DNA from: Datura wrightii
Taxonomy: Eukaryota; Streptophyta; Magnoliopsida; Solanales; Solanaceae
Length of the DNA: 64,000 bases
Assembly (NCBI GenBank): GCA_035772735.1
Contig: JASDFA010000027.1
Span: 29,556,001-29,620,000, forward strand
Direction: 5' to 3'
Position 1 is the stretch's first letter; each line of letters starts with the position of its first letter. Below the pieces are notes generated by a model. The model saw only the letters and a list, made by a program, of their open reading frames with translations. It had not been told where the DNA came from and made no database searches. This document shows, piece by piece, positions 11,901 through 22,750 of the stretch. A program made the position numbers and the translations under genes.

Positions 11901-13757
11901 TGCTCTGCTTAGCTATTTATTTAGATACGGGGAGTCGTATTCAACTTAACATGCATCCCAACTTGTTCTGAAAGCCTTTCTAAAACTTAGCTGTACGTTG
12001 TGCCTTCATAACCTTTAGCTGAAATATAGCTCACCTAGCAAAACATGAATTGACCTTGTTGGCCCTTCTACTCCGACTCAGGTGAGGTCAATTTACACCT
12101 GGTATGAGGTAACCTTCTAATTATGATTATATTGACTAATTCTCCATTTCTTTTACAGGCACAACCATCTCCTAGATTGGATTTCTCGGTTTCTACTGTC
12201 CAGTCTTCCCTGCTTGGTCATTGAAGCTCTACGCTATAACTCAATAATGTCTTCCTTCTCCCATGCCATCAGTAGGTCTTTCTTACAGCCTGATGCATTT
12301 TCATTAAACTCTGGGTAAAGGGAGTAACAGATATGTTATAGCTTACCTAGAATCTGCTGACAACGTTCGGCCACCTTTGAAACACAGAGGCAGCCTCTGG
12401 GTCTTATGACTCATCCCCTTATTATCTTAAAGGCTAATAACTTCCTACTGGACTTTGTCCCTGGATTGTACTAAATTAGAGTATTCGTGCTGTCGCTCCT
12501 CTACCTCCACACTGGTGATGATATTGTAGTATTCCGGGTTACCACCTCATTATCTCTTAACTGTCAGCTCGAAGCTCATTCCTCAACATTCAGGAATGGT
12601 CCTACGCTCTGTCAATTTACTCTTAGCTTGGGGTGATTTTATTTCCCTCCAGAATTAGGTACTCGTGCCTTTCCCTTTACTTCCATGGGCTGAGTTCTGG
12701 AGTTCGTGTCCTCTGCCTCTTATTGACAAAGACATTACTGACCAAGTCTATTGACCTGTTTACCATTCTGACTCGTACTCAGCCCAAATTCGTTCATATG
12801 ATCTTTTTGTCCCTCGACATAACCAACTAGGGACATAACCATTATTCTGCAGGTACATCCTACTGTCATTAACGCACTGCAATAGAATTGGCCTAATTAT
12901 GACCTGAGCTTTACTATTGCTAGGGATTTATCACTTGTAGACTTACACGTACTTCAAGTGCGACTGGTAGTCTTACCTGCTCTCTCGATTTACTACCGTG
13001 GAGGTCTAGACAATTTACTTAAATGCTAGGTGTCTCCACCACTTCCTAACACTTTTCGGAGTCAACAAATCCAACCTTCCTTTGCCATTTACTCTGGGCT
13101 ACATCACCTCAATTCTTATGTTTTTTTCTATACTAAAAACAAAATTGGGAGGAGGGAATAGCCGTTTCTCACTACAATGGGATTGAGGTATGGAACCGTA
13201 CAACATTTGAAAGGTTGGAGGTAAGAATCCCACAATTCCCTCTCTTTTTCATACCCTTCAGGTAATCTAATGTTAACTGTCGCCCTTGCCAGATCTTGTA
13301 TATCTAATAGATAAGTAAACTCATATATACTCTATACTCCTGACCTCTTACTTCGAGATTATATAAAGAACTGGGGACGGTGCTGGCATATCTACTACCT
13401 TATGAGATCCCCGGTTCCCCAGGAAGATACTGAAAAAATTAAAAGACATTCGCCTTTGTCCTCAAACTGGTTGTCCCCCAACTATGGCATTGCACTGGTA
13501 CTCTTTCCTGCTACTGCAGGTAATTGGCGACAGGCTGGAGTCTGTCTCATATCAAACCTTATCCTAGACAGACATAGCAATGAAAGCTTAGGGATTCAAC
13601 CCTGTATAACTCGGCTCTATAACGCGATATGAAAAGAAGAAAGGGTAACCATATTATTATACCTCATAGCCTCCTTCTTATAGAATGTGGTGCACAACAC
13701 ATTTATAAATAGGACTCTACTAGACACGGCTTGCAGACTCCCGAGGATACGAACTGA
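11901..13757 (-). other. Unrecognised family A interior
   Basis: About 1.9 kb between the pol end and the primer site. No protease, reverse transcriptase or zinc-knuckle motif is readable in any minus-strand frame, and short plus-strand frames here show no family features. Most of gag-pol is therefore deleted or beyond recognition. Confidence 0.5.
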
Positions 13758-13767
13758 TCTGATACCA
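13758..13767 (-). other. Primer-binding site, tRNA-iMet type
   Basis: Minus-strand TGGTATCAGA follows the LTR end ...GTGACA after a few bases and matches the 3' end of initiator tRNA-Met. It marks 13772-16870 as the 5' LTR. Confidence 0.85.
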
Positions 13768-14644
13768 AGTTTGTCACGCCCCACCTTGGGAGACATGATT
13801 GACACCTAGTGCCACACTGGAACCTGACTGACCTGGCTAGGATTATGCACATCTGGTGCAAGCCTGCAACTCGACTCAAGAAAAAATGAGCTATATCTCG
13901 GCTGTTAATACTACCTCTGACCGACAAGGCCTTATAGTCACCTGTAAAAAAAACTGCTAACTAGCAACAGACCATAACAGGGAATCCTATGCGGGCCGAC
14001 AAAGGCGCTATGATATCTAGTTATAACTGAAATGAAAATCAGGCGCTATACTAGGCCCCACACGACCAACGACACCCAACTAACTAACAACTCTAGTCTG
14101 CAAGCCTCTAAGAATGCAAATAGTGGTTGGGACAGGACCCCGGCCTACCCAAAATGCTATACAACTGAAATACCAAAATCTTTACAACCTGGCAACTCCG
14201 AATGAAAGAAGCTGGCCCAATTGCAGATTCTGAACAGTTGCTACAAAAGACCCTGAACTCTGTCAGCCTAAACCTGCAGGCAAGTAATGCAGTGCCCCAT
14301 GATTGGGCATCAGTATAATATGTACCGAATATGTAAGGCAGTCATAAAAGCTGAATGAAAACTGTTAAAAATTGAAAGTAAATAGAAAAGAGGGGTAGAA
14401 GACTTAACCTGTAATCTAATTTATTCGTAATCTGCATCTAACAAAACACTACACGTACATGAGCTATGATTGAATAATCATATATTCATAAGCTATAGCT
14501 AGTAGGAAAAAATGAAAACATAAACCTAACCTGGCCCCCATAAGCCGGGAAGGCACAAGCAACAAAGAATAACCTACCTGGGCCCCCATAAGCTTCGGCA
14601 GGTGCCAATTAGTCTATATACCCCTATTGCGCTGCAAGTAACGG

Positions 14645-14885
14645 TAACTACAACTCAATATGGCCCTCGCGGCCTCACTCTAGTATAACTCAATATGGCC
14701 TTCGTGGCATCAATCTAGTATAACTCAATATGGCCCTCGTGGCCTCAGTACGGCCCTTACAGCCTCAGTACGACCCTCGCGGCCTCAGTACAGCCCTTAT
14801 GGCCGCAATACGGCCCTCACGACCTCAGTACGGTCCTCACGATCTCACGGCCTCAGTACGGCTCTCGCGGCCTCAGATCCGGTCC
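14645..14885. repeat. 20-bp GGCC array, right LTR
   Basis: Same degenerate CCTCAGTACGGCCCTCRCGG unit as at 8875-9060 but longer, with an extra CTAGTATAACTCAATATGG segment duplicated. Confidence 0.85.
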
Positions 14886-16369
14886 CTATGGTCATCGTAT
14901 TATTCTTGCGAGCGTAGCCCTATAGGCACAAAACCCCTCACAACCCAAACACTGTATGCAGCGACCAAGCTAACTAGGGTTAACTCTGACGAGGGTTACT
15001 AAGTCCTCGCTGACGATTCAATTATATTTATAGCAGCTGACTATAATAGGCTTACTCTGGAACACTTGTCCTCTGCGTAGAACAACTAGGGGACTGCTAC
15101 TAATTGGATATGCTCCTGAGCAGTCAGCGTTAACCTCCCATAGGCAGCTTATTATAACTCCTGTCCTGGGGTAATATTGTAATACTGTGGTTCTAGTCCC
15201 TGAGACACTAACTGAGTCTGTTCAGATTTCGTATGCTTTCTCTGGGCGATCCCTAACCTCGTAGGTGTGTTTATCTGGACTTAGCCGTTCCGGCAACCTG
15301 CTCCTGAATATGTGATAAGAGTAGGCTGGGGCGTTGGCCTCGTATCTAGCTACCAAAACCTCCCCCCTTAGGGTATCTACTTCTCTATCAAGCTGGTATA
15401 ACTTAGGTGGTGCCCTAAGTGGCCTGTGCGATAAGCATCATATCGACTGAAAATAACCGTGGAGATAACCACTAGATGGTGGATTGACCCTCAACTCTCT
15501 AGGAAACTCTGGTGCCACTGACTCTTGCATGAGGCCATACTAACATAATTCTGGCTTTAGAGGCATCAAGGTACGCCAACGGTATCTGGATGAGCTCTAC
15601 TGATAGTATAGGCGCCGAACTGATAGTTAAATCATCCGGTTGCGCCTATGCTGTTCAACTTACTAACTCAGGCCCAACTGTTACCCACAACCATCTGAAG
15701 TCTAGGCATGGCAGCAAAACATTGTTTCTACTAACTCTGAACAGAAGGGCAGAGGAATTTCTATGACGCTTCTAGCGTGAGTCACCCTTAACCTCTTCTC
15801 TCCCAACAAGGGATACTACAATATACTCCTAATATGCTTTCTAACAACTAACCACAACATATGTAATCATAATCTACTGATAGCAGTTAACCACGACATA
15901 CATGATTCTAATATATTTGCAACAGCTAATCACCACAAGTAGGATCGTTGCCTATGTTCAGTAACATAAGTCGTATCATTGTATGACGAGAATTACTTGC
16001 CGAAGGAATAAGCCTTAACATACCTCAATTGTCGTTTCCCGAATATTTGACGAGTTTCAACTTGTATTCAATGGCTCTTTCCAGCTATAACCGCAATACT
16101 GGGAGAAAGAGACTAATTTCAATATCAAATTTGGCTTAAAACAATAACTTCAATACTAATAGCAACTATAATTCAATTACGTAAAACACGATCGAAAACC
16201 TATAGTTTCTCGAGGGTTCAGAAGGGAGAAGTGCTTACTTGATGCTTGTGATTGTTTAGGAATGAATTTGGAGAAATTCTGATAACTTTTGCTCGGCGGG
16301 TTATGATTTGCCGGGCGAATTTTAAGAAAATATTCTGTAGTAATCTCCTTGAAGGGTTAGAATTCAATA

Positions 16370-16506
16370 CCTGAAGTTAATTTGAGATTGAACGGCGTTT
16401 GGTAGCGTAATCAGGCGAAAATATGTTGAAAATGTCGTGGGATTTTTGTTCTTGCCGTGGGTTAATTTAAGAAATGACTTGAAACTTACAAAGGGACATA
16501 TATATA
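16370..16506 (-). promoter_or_regulatory. LTR TATA box and splice-donor candidate, right copy
   Basis: Minus-strand TATATATA (plus 16499-16506) is followed 135 bp downstream by ACTTCAG|GTATTG (16371/16370). As this is the 5' LTR, this copy would have driven the element. Transcription is inferred from sequence only. Confidence 0.45.
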
Positions 16507-16529
16507 GGGGCATGGCCGGTGGCATAGGG

Positions 16530-16710
16530 GCGCCCCGCGCCTCCTAAAGCACCACAGGGCCTGGCGCCCTGCACCTCTCCAAGCGCCACAGGGCCTGGTG
16601 CCTCGCGCCTCTCAAAGTGCCACAGGGCCTGGCCCGCCACGCCTCTCAAAGAGCCACAGGGCCTGGCGCCCTGCGCCTCTCAAAACGCCAGCAGGCTTGG
16701 CGCCCCGCGC
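16530..16710. repeat. 34-bp GC-rich minisatellite, right LTR (5 units)
   Basis: Unit starts at 16540, 16574, 16608, 16642 and 16676 keep an exact 34-bp period. One unit more than the left LTR. Confidence 0.9.
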
Positions 16711-16875
16711 TAGCCAGTGCACTGCTGGCTGGGGCATCGCGTTGGCCCTGTGCGCACTGGTCCAGTCCAACCCTGCTTTCGAGGCTTTTCCTACACGCGT
16801 CAAGCTCTCTTTATTCATCACAAATCTACGCGTACGCCTACTAACCGATGTCATTTTGTGGGGTGTAACACTATA

Positions 16876-17398
16876 GTAATTTAGAGGTATATAATCTTCC
16901 AATCTTTCGTAGTCTTAAACATTTTTATTAGTAAACTTCATATTTACTAGGATCTGTATTTTGATCATAACATCTTTGCATATTACAATATAAGATAAAT
17001 GACCTAATAATAAATAAACTCTTTGAGAGGTTTCAATTTATTTTTCATAATAAATATTGTTTAGACACTATTGGTGTCATGATTCTTGTAGACAAACAAT
17101 TAAGCTCGTCTAGAGACCTTGATCGTTATTTTATATTATCAAATATCGCTTAGATACTTCTGGTATTATGAAAGCAAATTTAGACACTGCTGGTGTCATG
17201 AAATAGACAAAAATAAGTGAATATTTAAAAACAATTATAAATTTATAAATAACACAAAATAGATATTAAGTTCTAAACTTCAGTATTTAAAACATCTCGT
17301 ACAAGAGACTAATTAACATATGAATAACTGAGAATCAATTAGTAATTACATTCTCAGAAAAAGATACATGAATTGTTATTTTCTTTGAGAAGATCAAC
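16876..17398 (-). other. Old copia interior, resumed after family A
   Basis: AT-rich continuation of the copia element past the second CTATA. It contains repeated phrases such as 'gacactgctggtgtcatga' near 17060 and 17180. No readable frame. Confidence 0.5.
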
Positions 17399-17408
17399 AA
17401 TATATAAT

Positions 17409-18462
17409 GAGATAATACATAGTTACCTCCATGAACTTATACCTTATTTTAAGAAGACACTTTAACTTTACGGGGGTCCTAGTTCCCCTTGAACAATTCT
17501 GAACTAATAGTATTACCTCCTTTTCCGGTCAATCCCGGTTTAAAAAAAGAAGTGATTTTCATGCACCAATGCCTGATGGCCACATGTCAAAATGCCACAA
17601 ATTTTAAAAGAAATACTATTTGTCTTCTTCCCTTTCCTTAACCTTATTCATCACACTCCCCCCATTTTATGCTATATCTTTTCTTGAAATTATATGTAGG
17701 GTATTTATTTTTTTCATCTCGAAATTAATAGAAAGAATTTGACCCTTTAATTAACCACCAGTAACTGAAGCCACCATGGCTAACCATCAATAGTTTTTCA
17801 TTTATTTATCGCCGAAAAATACTTTTTCGCCGAAAAAATGGTGGCTAATAGTGAACATCTCCTTCTCCATTTTATGTTATATCTCCTTGAAATTATATGT
17901 ATTGATATTTATTTTTTACATCTCCAAATTGATTGGAAGAATTTGACTCTTTAGTTACTTCACCATTAACTGAAGCGACCTTGGTTAATCATCAATATTT
18001 TGCCATTTCTTTATCGTTGGAAAATACATTTTCCCAGGAAAAAATGGCTCATACCTGATGGTGAACATCTCTCTCTCCAATTTTTTTCTCTTTTTATTAT
18101 CTCCTCATCATCTTTATTAGAAAATAAACACTGATGTTGATGAAATCAACCACCAACATTGTAATGAAGAAGAAGAGAGAAACAGAAGAAAGAAAAAGAA
18201 AAGAAAAAGAAAAAGAGGAAAAATGAGAAAAATAAAAAAAAAAATATTTTATAAAAAGAAACTTATAAACTAAAATTATAATTACTTTTTCCGGTTCCTC
18301 ACGCTCTTTAAGAGAGTGCATACACTCTCTATTTCAGGTGGCCGAAAAAGTATATAATAATATCAGTTCAAAGTTGTTTAGGGGAGTAATAAGACCTCCG
18401 CAAAGTTTAAGTGTCTTCTTAAAATAAATGTCTTAGTTTAGGGAGGTAATGATGTATTCTCT
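17409..18462. mobile_element. MULE-type non-autonomous TIR element
   Basis: A 1054-bp element with inverted ends of about 110 bp. The left end starts GAGATAATACATAGTTACC; the complement of the right end starts GAGAATACATCATTACC. The TIRs share 'ttaagaagacactt' against 'aagtgtcttcttaa'. It is bracketed by a perfect 10-bp duplication AATATATAAT (17399-17408 and 18463-18472). GAGA ends, long TIRs and 9-10 bp duplications are typical of Mutator-like elements. No transposase frame is present. It is inserted in the old copia element's leader. Confidence 0.85.
17663..18078. repeat. Tandem duplication inside the MULE-type element
   Basis: Two diverged units of about 205 bp (17663-17867 and 17868-18078). 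Both run from 'cattttatg.tatat' through 'gaatttgac.ctttа'-like and 'ccatcaata' words to 'gtgaacatct', and both contain an AAAAATGG/CC..TGGC hairpin-like segment. Confidence 0.75.
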
Positions 18463-18472
18463 AATATATAAT

Positions 18473-19226
18473 AGAAAACATTTAACAAGATCTGTTATAT
18501 TTACCTTAGAATGATATTTAATAAATTTATTTTCAAGAATAACATTTATATTCTTTGTTATTTTATCCCTGGAGAAGGTAAATTGTGGTATTTATTTCAT
18601 TCACTTTGGGGAATAAAACATGATTATTTGAATGTGCTTGAAATACAATATTAATCAATAGTTTATTATTTTGATCAAATACAAAAAGACATTACTTCAG
18701 AATATTTCTTAGATATTTTTAAATTATTTCTACTTCAGGAAAAAATGTCAGAGTTTTACTAATTTAGGAGTAAACTTTCAACTTTATACTACTTTAGGAG
18801 TAGATGTCAAAATTTTACTAATTCAGGAGTAAATTTCATATTTACTACTTCAGATTAAATTTCACATTTACTACTTCAGGAGTAAATTTCAAGATTTTAC
18901 TAAGTATTGTTACATTACTTCAGGATGAGATCTGTATTAGATCTATATTCGTAATATTTATCAAAAGTTCTCATTCTTCGGGAATGAAACATAATCATCT
19001 AAATCTGTCTTAATCATATTAACTTATAATAGCTTAAGACCTCTTTTAATGTATTGCTACTTGGGGAACAAATCAAGCTATGCATATAACGTAGAGAATT
19101 TCTCTAACATGTTTTTAGTTGTAATTGTAACAAGCCTATAAAACTATTATTACTCCATAGATCATATATTTCTTGCAATTCTCATTTTTACTCATTAATG
19201 GATATCAAATTAATATCTTCATATAT
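18473..19226 (-). other. Old copia leader with degenerate 26-29 bp repeat
   Basis: Non-coding. Around 18760-18890 the word TT(A/C)AGGAGTA(A) recurs at about 18765, 18794, 18822, 18849 and 18875, separated by TTTACTACTT-like sequence. The same kind of 'aaacttc.agttta' repeat is seen at 7858-7880 and 51923-51940 in copia-derived DNA. Confidence 0.55.
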
Positions 19227-19450
19227 TTTCACAATATTATTCTGCTGGAACAAATATATGTTCGCAATATTGTTCTTCTGCAACAAATATATTTTCTCAA
19301 TATTGTTCTTCTAGAATAAATATATTTTCTCAATATTGTTCTTCTGGAACAAATATATTTTCACAATATTATTCTTATGGAACAAATATATTTTCTCAAT
19401 ATTATTCTTTTGGAACAAATATATTTTTATAATATTGTTCTTCTAGGATA
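19227..19450. repeat. 33-bp minisatellite (7 units) in copia leader
   Basis: CAATATTRTTCTT recurs at 19232, 19265, 19298, 19331, 19364, 19397 and 19430, an exact 33-bp period. Each unit also contains GGAACAAATATATTTTC. It lies about 300 bp from the 5' LTR of the old copia element. Confidence 0.92.
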
Positions 19451-19711
19451 AATATGAGGCGTGAATTGCCAAGTGAATCAATAAGTTGTTCCTCAGATCC
19501 ATTAACAAAATCGATATTATTATTAGCAAAAACATAAATATCAAGAAATACTAACCTTTTATCTCATGGAATCATATTCACTTCATTCTTATTTTGTGAA
19601 TATTGAGAGAAACAATATCACCAAAGGAATATCATTCCTTTGGCTAATTAGTAATACATATTTCGTAAAGAAATTTTCATTTTTTTTATCTTTGATTTTT
19701 TCAAAATGAGT

Positions 19712-19737
19712 GCTCAATGCAGAGACTCATGCTAATG
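19712..19737 (-). other. Copia 5' leader beside the LTR (primer-site region)
   Basis: Minus-strand sequence after the LTR reads CATTAGCATGAGTCTCTGC. The younger copia element has CGTTATCAGCACGAGTCTCTGC in the same place, so the primer region is recognisable but damaged here. Confidence 0.55.
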
Positions 19738-19930
19738 TGTTATAAAAATAATAAAATAAAAAAAATATTATAAAGAAAGAGAAAACTTTTTATTTCTCTT
19801 AAGGATGGATTACAATGAATAGAGACCCTTTTAGTTTATAAGAAAAAATAATTTGTTCCCAAAATTACTTACCCTAACTTTCTTTCAAAAAGAAAATAAA
19901 CTTTCGTAATAAGAAAATATATTTATGACA
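19738..19930 (-). repeat. 5' LTR of old copia element (right copy)
   Basis: 193 bp starting TGTTATAAAAATAAT and ending ATTTATGACA, followed by the TTTAT duplication. Confidence 0.85.
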
Positions 19931-20738
19931 TTTATTACTTTGTTTGACCCAAAAATAGATGGGCCGTTTAACACTTTATATTGTTAATTTCAACACCATG
20001 AAATCTCCATTCCAACATCAGTTAATAGCATAACAGACTCCTCCATAGTATTAGTTAGTTCTCTTTCACCAGCATCCATTGACCCAAAAGGCAAAAGGAA
20101 GGAATTAGACTTGTTTGACCATAGATTTGGCTTTCAACAATTGAAATAATATATATTTGAAAATTATTTCAAATAATTATTTATTTATCAAATTGAAGTA
20201 TTTCTTTCATTTTAAATTTTAAATCTGAAAAAAAAAAGTTTTAGGAGTTTTTCAAATATTCACTCATAAAATTTAAATTTTATTTTGATGGCTCAATAGG
20301 ACTTCTGACTTCTGAATACGCTTTTCAGCATTAATTTCAAACACTTTATATATATATATATATCAATGAAATCATATCTAAACACCTACTATATATATAT
20401 ATATATTAATTCAAGGATTCTTAATATTTTTGGTCAGTCCACTTAAAAAATTCACCCGTCTAATCGTAACAGTTTGTGGTCATCCTCAATATATGTTCAG
20501 CGTATAATGTATACACAATGATCATAAACATATTATACGATGATTAAACATTGCATATCGGCTAAATTTGTTAAAAATAAGGAGTTGGATATTATTTTAT
20601 TGTCTTTGTTGGTCTTCTTTTCTTGGTCATTGTTACAACTTACAACTTCTGAAAGAAAAACTTTTTCCATGTTGAACTTGAAATATAATCGACTAGAGCC
20701 CCCAGTTCTCCACCCATTGTGTACTTAATTAAGTAATA

Positions 20739-21021
20739 CTTTTTCTATTTTAAAATAAGTGGTGTTTTGGTCTTTTGATTTTGTTTCAAAATAAGTGATG
20801 TTTTACATAATCATGAAGACATTAATGATGTTCTTTTAATTTTACCCTTATTTAAATGGAGAGAGTTTTACATAATCAAGAAAATATTAAAGAATCACAT
20901 CTTTTTCAAGATATTTATTAGGGGTAAGTGGGTAAAAATATATTTTTCTGTTTTAAAAATGAGTAATTTTCTTAAGGGGTGTGCTCAAGTTAAAAACATC
21001 ACTTATTTTAAAACGGGGGAG
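20739..21021. mobile_element. Stowaway-type MITE
   Basis: 283 bp flanked by TA. The left end reads CTTTTTCTATTTTAAAATAAGTG; the right end reads CACTTATTTTAAAACGGGGGAG, whose complement is CTCCCCCGTTTTAAAATAAGTG. CTCCC-GTTT ends and a TA duplication are the Stowaway (Tc1/mariner-derived) signature. Confidence 0.85.
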
Positions 21022-21769
21022 TAGTATCAAAAAATAATTACTTTTCTAAGTGCAATTAATTGAGTCTACTATATATGGAGAATGAACACAACAGTGTCAT
21101 GAACAACACAACTTTATTTATTTATTTATTTATAAAAAGAAAACCCATTTTATAATCTTGTTTCAGTTTTTTAACGCCGAAATGAAGTTTGAAAGTTGTA
21201 CTACGTGCAGCTTGACTAAATTGGCTCTTTTAATTATTTTCTACACTTTTTGGTCATGGGCTCGAAGTATACCTGATATGATTGATCTGATTAATTAAAC
21301 TCATTTCTTGTTCTTTCTCATGTTTTGTCTTTGGAAAGTTGGTCTCAATTGGAAGAGTTCTGAACCTTATTTTGTCCACTTACTGAAATGCTTTTTTTTT
21401 TTTTTTGAAAAAAAAGAAGAAAAATTCACATACTCCAAAATATCTGTAGTAAACGCACAATGTGATGTTTCAACTAAAGGACTTAAAGAATAGAGAATTA
21501 GTTTGATTTAAATTGTTATCAGAACGTAAATTTGGAGATGATGCAGACACGTTGCAGTTAATCAAGGGGACAAGTTGTCTTAAAATTCGAATACAGGGGC
21601 ATATAATCACGGGTATTAAAATCATAAAAACTACTTAATGTTAGGTAAACCTACTTAATTAAACATCAATTCCAGTCAAGTGGACCTTTTAATTTAGTAG
21701 ATACTTTTAATCTCCAATGTGTGACCTTTCAGAATAATGATATCTTCTAGTCTTCTTGTACTCCTCAGG

Positions 21770-21985
21770 GCCATAATATGGTGTTTTTAATTTTTATATT
21801 TAGTTCTAAAATAAATAATTTTTTATATAATTAATTTTTTAATGATTTGCCCTTTTTTAAACATGTAGATTTTTAAATAATCATATTAAATCTGTAATAT
21901 TTAATCTAAGATAATTTAATGAAAACACTTTAAAGGATGTGTTCAAATTAAAAGCATTATAGTATATGAACCGGAGGAAGTACGA
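21770..21985. mobile_element. Degenerate Stowaway-like MITE
   Basis: Same plan as 20739-21021: 'ttctaaaataaataat' on the left, 'aaccggaggaagta' on the right, and a 'gtgttcaaattaaaagcatta' block matching 'gtgctcaagttaaaaacatca'. The left terminus is too mutated to place exactly. Confidence 0.5.
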
Positions 21986-22036
21986 TTTTTTCCATCATGT
22001 AACAATACAATTGCAAGTTCAGAAATAGACTCGCCC

Positions 22037-22059
22037 GGGGACGGGGGGAGGGGGGGGGG
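22037..22059 (+). other. G-rich tract with quadruplex potential
   Basis: Runs of four, six and nine G separated by AC and A. Enough G for a quadruplex if the last run is divided. Confidence 0.6.
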
Positions 22060-22750
22060 AGCCTATCTGGTAAAGGAAAATCATCTCGATAGGATCAGAG
22101 TAACAATAATATTGAATCTGACTGCAAAATGAAAAGTTGGTCTGAGTATGGGTTCAATTGTACTTATCATCTTTTACTTGCACCATAAATATATAAATAA
22201 GTTTTGAATTCATCATTTAAAAAAAATCAGACATTGAACGTATTAAATTTAAAATTCTGAATCCTTCTGTAAAGTCTTGTTACTAATGCTTTATGCAAAA
22301 AATTGAAAAGAAGAAACAAATGACTACTTAGACATCTGTACAATTGTGATAAGATAATATAAGTAGTGCCTTTTCTTGTTGTTAACGTAACACCTCGTAT
22401 ATATGGAAAGGAATCTCCGACCTTAATACGTAAAAAATCGATCCTAACGATGAGAATGTAGTCATTCATGTGAATTATGGGGTGTATGAAGTATTTGAAA
22501 GAAGTATGAAAGTGCCCAAGAGTTAAAATGACATAAGATAAAAGTTATAAAAAATTTGTTGCCAGGTATAGTAGATGACATATAGACCGCAAAATGATTA
22601 TATGGGTCATATGTTAAAGTACGAAGGAGGCCAGAGTTCTTTTAAGGCACTGTATAACAGTATGACTCAACAGATGAACCGTATATGGAATCTACAATTT
22701 GTATTTTGTATCGCCGGTGAAACATTAGAGAGTGTGTAAGTAGGGATCAA

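Larger units (their letters stand above)
7963..16870 (-). mobile_element. Family A Ty3/gypsy element, internally reduced (LARD-like)
   Basis: Two long direct repeats (7963-11014 and 13772-16870) flank 2757 bp of interior, and the whole is bracketed by CTATA (7958-7962 and 16871-16875). On the minus strand a primer site TGGTATCAGA (initiator tRNA-Met) follows the 5' LTR, and a purine tract CCTAGGGAGGAGGA precedes the 3' LTR. The LTRs exceed the interior in length. Pol traces survive only near the 3' end, so it depended on other elements if it moved in this form. It sits inside the old copia element and is therefore younger than it. Confidence 0.9.
13772..16870 (-). repeat. Family A 5' LTR (right copy)
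   Basis: 3099 bp. Plus-strand start TGTCACGCCCC, end GGGGTGTAACA. Clearly alignable to 7963-11014 along its length, with scattered substitutions and small indels. Both array regions are longer in this copy. Confidence 0.92.
4977..19930 (-). mobile_element. Old Ty1/copia element, split by two later insertions
   Basis: Bounded by a 5-bp duplication TTTAT (4972-4976 and 19931-19935). The left LTR starts TGTTGTAAAAATAAT and the right LTR TGTTATAAAAATAAT; the right one ends ATTTATGACA. A minus-strand PPT (plus-strand ctccccctagg) follows the left LTR, and the leader word found in the younger copia element at 49390-53037 (gagactcatgctaa) sits beside the right LTR. Subtracting the family A gypsy insertion (7963-16870) and the MULE-type insertion (17409-18462) leaves about 4.98 kb, a normal copia length. 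The coding part is badly decayed. Confidence 0.85.
19936..22381. other. Spacer between copia and family B elements
   Basis: About 2.4 kb of AT-rich DNA. No credible gene is visible; the frame at 20540-20728 has no recognisable feature. Two (TA)n runs lie at 20347-20363 and 20390-20406. MITEs and a G-run are listed separately. Confidence 0.5.

Noticed and set aside
10543..16902. Several overlapping frames on both strands over the 34-bp array, rich in Ala, Arg, Gly and Pro.
   Set aside because: Open only because the 34-bp GC repeat contains few stop codons; frames exist on both strands and differ between the two LTRs.
18097..18321. A Phe/Ser-rich 74-codon frame inside the MULE-type element.
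   Set aside because: It comes from the GAAGAA/AAAGAA low-complexity stretch near 18165-18250; no transposase motif.
19227..19450. Regular 33-bp repeats considered as a CRISPR-like array.
   Set aside because: Units are contiguous with no unique spacers, the setting is a plant retrotransposon leader, and no cas genes exist here.
20540..20728. A 62-codon frame with a hydrophobic stretch as a possible small membrane protein gene.
   Set aside because: Length expected by chance in AT-rich DNA; no promoter, splice or conservation evidence.
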